From CABMGU01 sp035292785 (GTDB taxonomy: Archaea; Nanobdellota; Nanobdellia; Woesearchaeales; ARS49): a DNA stretch of 16,293 nt. Positions within the stretch are counted from its first letter, which is position 1; every line of letters begins with the position of its first letter. Shown here piece after piece: positions 10,675-16,293 of this stretch. The DNA lies in NCBI GenBank assembly GCA_035292785.1, contig DATDPK010000028.1, positions 1-16,293 of the forward strand, read 5' to 3'. Below the pieces are notes generated by a model. The model made no database searches and had not been told where the DNA came from. It was given only the letters and a program-made list of their open reading frames with translations. The position numbers and the translations under genes are program-made.

Positions 10675-12378
10675 ATGAAGAGAATACTAACAATTCTGGT
10701 TTTATTATCATTATTTGTACAATCTGTATCTGCAATTTCATTTTTTAGCTTGCCATCAAATCGTGCAGTTTCTGTTACTTCTGCAAGCCCAACAAACGCA
10801 GCAGGGCCTGCTTTTGCAGTGCTTGCAGCCCAAGTAACGTGTAACGATGTTACAACCTGTTGCGGCGCAGTCCCTTGCACTGATGCATCACCAGGTTTAA
10901 CAAGAGCAGATATCTCTCCTAATCCATCAGAATCAGGCGCCAACATTATTTGGGGGAAACAAGGAGGATCAAGTTTAGGTTCAGGAACTCAGAATTTCTT
11001 CTTGGAAACATTATATGTTGAGCTTTTTTTGGGTGGAACTACTAGTTTAATTCCACAATGCGATGGTTGTCGTGTGGATGAGATATCTGTCATCGGTGAT
11101 TCAGCACTGTGGAGGGATGGAATTGCCTTTAGTCTGATTGATGCAGGTGGAAATCCGGGTGTTGGCGTATATGATTATGTTAATGGAGAGTTCACAGTCT
11201 TTTCAACTACGGATAATGCCGGCGCAGTAACACCAGGTGCATTTTCAGCAGATGAAGACGGCACAACTGGCTGCGCAGTCTATGATTTTACAGCAAGCAC
11301 TACCATAATGGTAATTTGCCTTGAATTGGGCACGCCTGCACCATTATCTGATGGCGAGTATGCGGGATTTGGAACTCCAAATGGCATTAAGGTTAGCAGG
11401 GATGGAACAAACGTTGCGATTGTTGGCGAGACCGCTACTCAGGGAATAGCGCTTCAATTGACAGCAGCAACCGGTGCTGTGGTCGCTTCGCGCACTCTAT
11501 CAGACAGTGCTGCAACAGCTGGTGGTGTAAACAGATTTAGATCTGTTGACGAAGATGATACAGCTAATATTTTTGTAGTTGTCGGAAGTGTCTTTGATGC
11601 AACAGCCACTGATGTGGTCGGCATTGGTGCAGAATATTCAGCAAGCTTTGGAACTGGGATAACTGATATTTTTGGAGTGACAGTGGCCGGAACCGATACA
11701 ACTATGTATGATATTGAACAAGTTTCAGGCAACGTGTGGGGTATGCCTTTCACAAGAGATTTAGGCGCAGGCTCAGAGCGTGCCGGCTATCAATTCTTGT
11801 TGGATGCTTTCTCAGGTCAAGCTCCGCAGGGTGCATTTGAGGCAACAACAGAAAGCACCGCTCAATTTATTACATCGTATAACAGTGACGCAGGTTTCTG
11901 CATTGGCGGCGATGATGGTGGCGATGGTGCAGGGCAAGATGCTACCCTGGCTTGTGGCGATGTCTCAGATGGTATAATTGACATATCAAGGGATATCTCT
12001 GTTTCTGCAGCCCAAACAACCACTCTTAGCATTTCTTCAGACCTTCAAACAGTACAGGATACTGGCACATGGATACACTCGCTGACTAACGATGGCGAGG
12101 GAGAAATCGTGCAGGTTGCAATTGGCGCAACAACTGGTGACACTAAATTTGCAGCTGAATACAACACCGGTAGCGCTACCGCAGCAACTTCAGCCAATGT
12201 ATTTGCAGTTGGAGAGTTTGACAAAGTGTTATTTGCATATGGCATGTCAAGCGAAGTTGGAAGCGGGTCAACAGTGCCTACATCTGCAACTCCAGAATTC
12301 AGCGCAACAACCTTGCTTTTGGCAGTGTTACTTGCAGGCGGATTTATTGTATTCGTCGTGAGACGACGCCGCTATTAA
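10675..12378 (+). CDS. Exported surface protein with PEF-CTERM-type archaeosortase signal
   Basis: The 567-aa protein has an N-terminal signal peptide (MKRILTILVLLSLFVQSVSA, cleavage probably after SVSA). A long Ala/Gly/Thr/Asp-rich outer region follows, with beta-type repeats (NGIKVSRDGTNVAIVGETAT), a few Cys pairs and an acidic DDGGDGAGQD stretch that could bind calcium. The C-terminus is a tripartite sorting signal: PEF at 540-542, a helix at about 547-562, then RRRR and a last Tyr. This is the PEF-CTERM layout recognised by archaeosortases, and an archaeosortase lies just upstream. After processing, the protein should stay on the cell surface. The repeats suggest a beta-propeller or similar scaffold, but I cannot assign a fold or ligand. 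Confidence 0.85.
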   Translation: MKRILTILVLLSLFVQSVSAISFFSLPSNRAVSVTSASPTNAAGPAFAVLAAQVTCNDVTTCCGAVPCTDASPGLTRADISPNPSESGANIIWGKQGGSSLGSGTQNFFLETLYVELFLGGTTSLIPQCDGCRVDEISVIGDSALWRDGIAFSLIDAGGNPGVGVYDYVNGEFTVFSTTDNAGAVTPGAFSADEDGTTGCAVYDFTASTTIMVICLELGTPAPLSDGEYAGFGTPNGIKVSRDGTNVAIVGETATQGIALQLTAATGAVVASRTLSDSAATAGGVNRFRSVDEDDTANIFVVVGSVFDATATDVVGIGAEYSASFGTGITDIFGVTVAGTDTTMYDIEQVSGNVWGMPFTRDLGAGSERAGYQFLLDAFSGQAPQGAFEATTESTAQFITSYNSDAGFCIGGDDGGDGAGQDATLACGDVSDGIIDISRDISVSAAQTTTLSISSDLQTVQDTGTWIHSLTNDGEGEIVQVAIGATTGDTKFAAEYNTGSATAATSANVFAVGEFDKVLFAYGMSSEVGSGSTVPTSATPEFSATTLLLAVLLAGGFIVFVVRRRRY

Positions 12379-12403
12379 TTTTTTTATTCTCTTTTTTCTT
12401 GTT
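12379..12403 (+). terminator. T-rich terminator after the PEF-CTERM protein gene
   Basis: A run of T broken by a few A and C starts right after the stop codon, the typical archaeal intrinsic terminator. A new TATA box for the kinase gene follows within 30 nt. Confidence 0.6.
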
Positions 12404-12427
12404 CTTATACTCATGAGCATAGCAATC

Positions 12428-12436
12428 TTTATATAC
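12428..12436 (+). promoter_or_regulatory. TATA box for the kinase gene
   Basis: TTTATATAC predicts a start near 12455-12460 and a short leader. The ribosome site GAGGGG (12464-12469) is very close to ATG 12472. The same TTTATATACTA occurs before the gene at 15398. Confidence 0.6.
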
Positions 12437-12471
12437 TAAATTCTAATATCACTATAGAGTGACGAGGGGTT

Positions 12472-15306
12472 ATGGACGAAAAGAATCTTGAAAGGGCTGA
12501 GCAGAGAGAACTTTGCAAAAGATTGGTAGGAATAAACCTTTTGACACGCGAACAGGCAAGGCAATTGCTTGCGCAACAGCCTGCTGATTTTCTCGCTGCA
12601 CTTGAACAAGCAGGCATCAAAAAGCGGTTGATAGATTCTATGATGGCTCAAATGGCTGATGCTGGTTACCAAAGAACAATTGTTGAACCAATTGCAGGCC
12701 CAAATGACGAAACAGTTACGCACATTCCCGGCCAAGCCAGTGAGAATAAGGGTCCTGACAGCATTTATTTGGAAATTGAACCTGGCGCAACAGGAACAGT
12801 CAATCCTGGAATACCTATAACAGCTGTTGAAGACTCTATTCACACAGTGCCTCCTCCAAGAAGGCCAAAAGAAGCGCCTGTAAACCTTGAAAAGCTTATC
12901 AAAACCCACTCATTTGAGCAAGGAAGGGAATTGGGAAGAGGTGCAATGGGTGTTGTTTATCGTGCACGCCAGACAGATATCGATAGCAACGATGTTGTTG
13001 TTAAAAAATTGATTTATGTCAATCCAAATTCTGTTGCGAGATTTATGCGGGAAGCAAGATTGATGCGGTTGGCAAAGCATCCAGGCGTTCCGTCAGTGTT
13101 TGAAATAGGCATTGACAAGGCAGACGGCAAGCCGTATATGGCGATGGAACTTGTTAGAGGCGAGAAATTATCTACAATAATCGATGATGCTTCACTGAAC
13201 AGGACAGAACTTCTTGACGTATTTGTGAAAATGTGCGACACAATGGCTTACGCACATTCACAGGGAATAATTCACAGGGACCTCAAGCCTGACAACGTTA
13301 TGATAGGAAAGTTTGGAGAAGCGCAGGTACTTGATTGGGGTTTGGCTAAGCAAATCAACCAGCCTGACATTCCAGGTGAGCGAAAATCGGATAATCCTAA
13401 ACTCACGCAGGAAGGAGCAACGCCAGGAACTCCTCTTTATATGTCTCCTGAGCAGATTTATTCAGACCCGGCAGAAAAGAGGTCAGACATTTACACGCTT
13501 GGTGCAATTTTGTATGAAATGTTAACAGGCACTTACATACGTGACGGCTCAAATGCTGTCGAGATGATGTCGCGGGCAATTCGCGATGAATTTACAGTTA
13601 AAAGTCCAAGAAAATTGGATCCAACCATCCCGCCAGAATTGGAAGCAATAGTTATGAAAGCGCTTGAACCCGAACTTGAAAACAGGTACCAAACAGCAGA
13701 AGAATTACGCGACGATGTTCAGGCATTCATACGAGGAGACTTCGTTTCTGCATACAAGTATGGCAAATTGCAAAGGGCTTGGCGCAGGGCAAGCAAGCAT
13801 CCAAAAAAACTAGCAGTCGCTGCAACATTAATGCTGGCAGCAGCAGTTGGAGGGCCTGCTTTCGGTAAAGTAAGTGCGTCTGCAGCAAGGGCAAGGGAAG
13901 AAGCTGCAACAGCAGAGCTTGGAAAAACAAAAGCCGAGGCAGATGCGCAAAAAGCTGGAAAAGAAAAAGCAGAGCTTGAAGCAAAACAAAATGAGAAATA
14001 CAAAAACAGGGTTCTTGCAACCCAATCCTATCGAAAAGCTGAAGCCGCCTTGAAAAGAGGGCAAAACTTGGAAATTGTCCTGCAATACTTGGATGAAGCA
14101 CGCAAAATAGATCCTGAATGGAGCAATCCGTTTTATTTGACCGGAGAAATTTACAATGAGCTCCAAAGGCACGACAAGGCAATCCAGGCATTTGAAAGTG
14201 CGAACAGACTGACTATTGCTGAATCTGGTGAACTCGACGTTGCAGCATTGTATTCTGCTGCAACAGCAGCCATAGAGAAAGAAGGAGCTCCGGAAATCGT
14301 GGGAAATTACTTGTCGCAAATATTGGAAAAAGCAAAGAATAAAGACGACCCATATGTTCTTCTGGCTGGAAGCGTCCAATTTTTAAATCACGCAAAAAAT
14401 GAAAAGGACGCAGAGAAAATCAACGCGCTTGTTGAGGCAGCAATTAAAAATGCTCAAAAGGCAACAGAACATAGGCTGTCAGAAGCGTTTTTCCTTTTGG
14501 CAATGTACCATTCATGGGGCATAAGCTCTGGTTTTAACCATTCTGTTCTGCGCCCAGTTCAGGATTACGAAAAAGCACTCAATTATGTAAACAGGGCTTT
14601 GGCATTGGACAACAGAAAATGGCGTTACTTTTTCCATCGCTCAAGGCTTAATGAACGGCTCAAGAAATATGATGAATCAATAGCCGACGCTGATACTATA
14701 ATTCAGAAAAATACTGTTGGAATAGAGGCAGCACATTTTGCAAAGGCATCAGCGTTGCAGGGCAAGGCAAGCCAGGCATCAAAGGAAAACGTGCGCGAAG
14801 CATTGGGGCGGGCTTTGGACGAATTAGTGCTTGCTGAAAGAAAACTCGGAAAATTCTCTTATGCAGACACTTACGCGCTCAGAGGAATTATTCATTATGA
14901 CCTTAACGACAATGAGAAGGCAGAGAGCGACTTGACGAGGGCGCTTGAAATAAGCGAATCTTCACAAACCCTTTACTGGCGCGGACTGGTTCGTAAAAGA
15001 AACGGGCGTCTGCAGGAAGCTATTGATGATTTCACAAAGACCATACAGCTTTTGCCAGAAGCTAGAACATATATCAATAGAGGGAATTGCTACGAAATGC
15101 TCAGCGATGTCGATTTAGCATTGGCAGATTATTTGGAAGGCGTGAATAGAAAGGAGCCGGCAGCTCATTTCCACGTCGGAAGAATCTTTATGCAAAAAGG
15201 CGATAATGACAAGGCTATGTACCACCTGGAAACATATGTGCAGAGCGGCCATAAAGCGTTCGTCTCCCAAGCCCAGCAAATTCTCGATAAGCTTAGACAA
15301 AGGTAA
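12472..15306 (+). CDS. Transmembrane Hanks-type Ser/Thr protein kinase with TPR domain
   Basis: The 944-aa protein has an N-terminal helical region (1-70), a linker, and a complete kinase domain (about 148-420). Key motifs: GRGAMG loop (155-160), Lys in VVVKK (K178), Glu in MREAR (E194), HRDLKPDN (H268, D270, N275), DWG in place of DFG (288-290), SPE (325-327), SDIYTLG (D339) and R405. A membrane helix follows (about 447-465) after RRASKHPKK, so by the positive-inside rule the kinase is cytoplasmic. Outside lie an Ala/Lys/Glu coiled coil (470-510) and TPR-like helical repeats from about 515 to the end. The arrangement resembles bacterial sensor kinases of the PknB type with DWG, suggesting acquisition from bacteria. 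It probably senses something at the surface; its targets are unknown. Confidence 0.93.
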   Translation: MDEKNLERAEQRELCKRLVGINLLTREQARQLLAQQPADFLAALEQAGIKKRLIDSMMAQMADAGYQRTIVEPIAGPNDETVTHIPGQASENKGPDSIYLEIEPGATGTVNPGIPITAVEDSIHTVPPPRRPKEAPVNLEKLIKTHSFEQGRELGRGAMGVVYRARQTDIDSNDVVVKKLIYVNPNSVARFMREARLMRLAKHPGVPSVFEIGIDKADGKPYMAMELVRGEKLSTIIDDASLNRTELLDVFVKMCDTMAYAHSQGIIHRDLKPDNVMIGKFGEAQVLDWGLAKQINQPDIPGERKSDNPKLTQEGATPGTPLYMSPEQIYSDPAEKRSDIYTLGAILYEMLTGTYIRDGSNAVEMMSRAIRDEFTVKSPRKLDPTIPPELEAIVMKALEPELENRYQTAEELRDDVQAFIRGDFVSAYKYGKLQRAWRRASKHPKKLAVAATLMLAAAVGGPAFGKVSASAARAREEAATAELGKTKAEADAQKAGKEKAELEAKQNEKYKNRVLATQSYRKAEAALKRGQNLEIVLQYLDEARKIDPEWSNPFYLTGEIYNELQRHDKAIQAFESANRLTIAESGELDVAALYSAATAAIEKEGAPEIVGNYLSQILEKAKNKDDPYVLLAGSVQFLNHAKNEKDAEKINALVEAAIKNAQKATEHRLSEAFFLLAMYHSWGISSGFNHSVLRPVQDYEKALNYVNRALALDNRKWRYFFHRSRLNERLKKYDESIADADTIIQKNTVGIEAAHFAKASALQGKASQASKENVREALGRALDELVLAERKLGKFSYADTYALRGIIHYDLNDNEKAESDLTRALEISESSQTLYWRGLVRKRNGRLQEAIDDFTKTIQLLPEARTYINRGNCYEMLSDVDLALADYLEGVNRKEPAAHFHVGRIFMQKGDNDKAMYHLETYVQSGHKAFVSQAQQILDKLRQR

Positions 15307-15345
15307 TATTCATTACTTTTTGATTAAAAAACAATTTCCAATACA

Positions 15346-15354
15346 TTTATATAC
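15346..15354 (+). promoter_or_regulatory. TATA box for the two-gene exported-protein unit
   Basis: TTTATATAC predicts a start near 15375, with GGAGG at 15384-15388 as ribosome site for ATG 15398. The surrounding bases match the kinase promoter (TTTATATACTA). Confidence 0.6.
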
Positions 15355-15397
15355 TAGTTTAATTTTTGCAATTACAACAAAAAGGAGGCTTGAAGAA

Positions 15398-15628
15398 ATG
15401 GAGACTACTCGTGTTGCGTTTCTCGTTTTGGCATTTGGCGCACTTATTCTTGCCGGAGTTTTAACATATAACTTGTTGTCAGCACCTGCTTATCAGCCAA
15501 TTGCTCAAGGTCAGGTTCAACAGTATACTCAAAAGCCAGTTTATGTGCCTCCACAGAATGGATTGCAAGTAGTTGACACTGTTCAGGCTTATGCAGCATT
15601 TAACGTATTGCCTCCAGCAGGTGGATAA
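15398..15628 (+). CDS. Small N-terminally anchored exported protein, 76 aa
   Basis: The ATG at 15398 follows GGAGG at 15384-15388. The 76-aa product has a signal-anchor helix (about 5-27, with VAFLVLAFGALILAGVLTYN), then an outer part rich in Gln, Pro, Tyr and Val (AYQPIAQGQVQQYTQKPVYV) and ends LPPAGG. It has no Cys and no catalytic motif. No family is recognised. It stands 2 nt before the next exported-protein gene, so both come from one message. A larger frame reaches back into the kinase gene, but the ribosome site and TATA box support this start. Confidence 0.75.
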   Translation: METTRVAFLVLAFGALILAGVLTYNLLSAPAYQPIAQGQVQQYTQKPVYVPPQNGLQVVDTVQAYAAFNVLPPAGG

Positions 15629-15630
15629 AA

Positions 15631-16293
15631 ATGAGCACTTCACATAATTACACAATCGCATTGACTTTATTGTTAGTGGCAGGCGTTGGTATTGCAGGCC
15701 TTTATTTTGCAACTTCAGGTTCTCAGGAAGGAGGAGTTATTCAGACTGTTTTCGGTGGCGGATTGCTTATTACTGGCGCAGACATAGCACAGACGGCATC
15801 TGCAGATTTTAACGTTTCTCCAACCATCAACATTCAATTCAAATCTTTCGGCGATTCAAACTCAATAGCAGCTAATATTACCTCGCTTCAAAATTCTACA
15901 ACCTGTAACTTTTTGACTGCTGCAGCTAATGAAACAGGATTTTTCCCAAACACAACAAGCAATACTACATTTAATCTTACAAATGCAACTAATGGTCAAT
16001 GTACAGTAACATATAGCACTCTTAGTGAGCCTCAGAACTCAACAGGAGCATTCGGAGTCGAGAATTTGGGAAGTGTTGATATCAGGGTTAACGCATCAGA
16101 TGCATCTGGTTGTGCGTTTAGCGAATCTGCTCCTGCAAGCTGTGTCAGGCAAATAGTCGCTAACCAACAGACAATTGGAGACTGCAACGTAACCAACTCA
16201 ACCAACTTCTGCATAAGAACAGTAGGAACAAACCAAGGAAGCGACGCAATCAGATACGTAACATTCAGCACATCAGAAGTAATCCTATGTGAC
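15631..16293 (+). CDS. Sequon-rich exported protein with N-terminal anchor (partial)
   Basis: ATG 15631 lies 2 nt after the preceding stop, with GGTGG as ribosome site inside the previous gene's last codons. The frame is open for 221 codons to the window edge, so the C-terminus is missing. A signal-anchor helix (MSTSHNYTIALTLLLVAGVG, then IAGLYF) precedes a Ser/Thr/Asn-rich outer domain. It carries about eleven N-x-S/T sequons, for example NITS, NST, NETG, NTTS, NTTF, NLT, NAT, NASD and NVTNST, plus several Cys that may pair. Dense sequons are typical of archaeal S-layer or other N-glycosylated surface proteins. The function is not recognised. Because the end is outside the window, it cannot be seen whether it too carries an archaeosortase signal. 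Confidence 0.8.
   Translation, partial: MSTSHNYTIALTLLLVAGVGIAGLYFATSGSQEGGVIQTVFGGGLLITGADIAQTASADFNVSPTINIQFKSFGDSNSIAANITSLQNSTTCNFLTAAANETGFFPNTTSNTTFNLTNATNGQCTVTYSTLSEPQNSTGAFGVENLGSVDIRVNASDASGCAFSESAPASCVRQIVANQQTIGDCNVTNSTNFCIRTVGTNQGSDAIRYVTFSTSEVILCD

Noticed and set aside
12262..12375. VPxxxP-type sorting signal in the PEF-CTERM protein
   Set aside because: VPTSATP has four residues between the prolines, not three, whereas PEF followed by a helix and RRRR fits directly.
13828..14379. Cys/Phe-rich open frame on the minus strand within the kinase gene
   Set aside because: Antisense to the coiled-coil and TPR region; the Phe/Leu/Cys runs come from reversed Lys/Glu/Ala codons.
1..16293. 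CRISPR array, rRNA genes or intact insertion sequence
   Set aside because: No regularly spaced repeats, rRNA-like segments or transposase/integrase motifs were seen on either strand.

Overview
The window reads as DPANN-type archaeal DNA, probably Woesearchaeota/Pacearchaeota-like. The evidence is an archaeal AMP phosphorylase, an archaeosortase next to a PEF-CTERM-type surface protein, a tRNA with a 13-nt canonical-position intron, tRNAs without encoded CCA, AbrB/PIN and HEPN/MNT toxin-antitoxin modules, T-rich terminators, and TATA boxes about 26 nt upstream of several start codons (leaderless transcripts). The placement below phylum level is inference.

Layout. 1-1321 (-): C-terminally cut polytopic membrane protein of GT-C type. 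1454-1627 (+): 57-aa membrane protein. 1654-1945: tRNA-Val(GAC) on the minus strand, with repeated tRNA ends and hairpins on both sides. 2017-5166 (+): AI-2E-type transporter, a 23-codon leader ORF within a duplicated gene start, AMP phosphorylase, and a membrane-anchored MJ1316-like protein. 5163-6968 (-): full-length transketolase. 7009-7613 (-): VapBC. 7663-7746 (-): tRNA-Ser(CGA). 7850-8470 (+): zinc-ribbon/AbrB regulator and a 55-aa protein. 8496-9389 (+): archaeosortase. 9386-10296 (-): HEPN/MNT module. 10362-10468: a second, diverged copy of the archaeosortase 3' end. 10675-12378 (+): PEF-CTERM-type exported protein. 12472-15306 (+): Hanks-type kinase with coiled coil and TPRs. 15398-16293 (+): two membrane-anchored exported proteins, the second sequon-rich and cut by the window edge.

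Function. AMP phosphorylase and transketolase fit salvage of nucleotide ribose into central carbon metabolism. The right half is a cell-surface block: archaeosortase, putative substrate, transmembrane kinase and exported proteins. The HEPN/MNT module sits between the sortase and its substrate and appears to have arrived with a replacement 3' end for the sortase gene.

Most unusual signal. Three places (1654-1762, 1834-1914 on the minus strand, 3154-3251) share one arrangement: a copy of the following gene end or start, a hairpin whose far arm is the inverse complement of that copy, a spacer, then the gene itself. In two of them the apex is nearly the same (CGAAAAG, 4 nt, CTTTTCG or one A/T longer) and the copy-to-copy offset is 71 and 73 nt. 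This could be a cis-regulatory device, a small insertion/duplication process, or an artefact; the sequence alone cannot decide.
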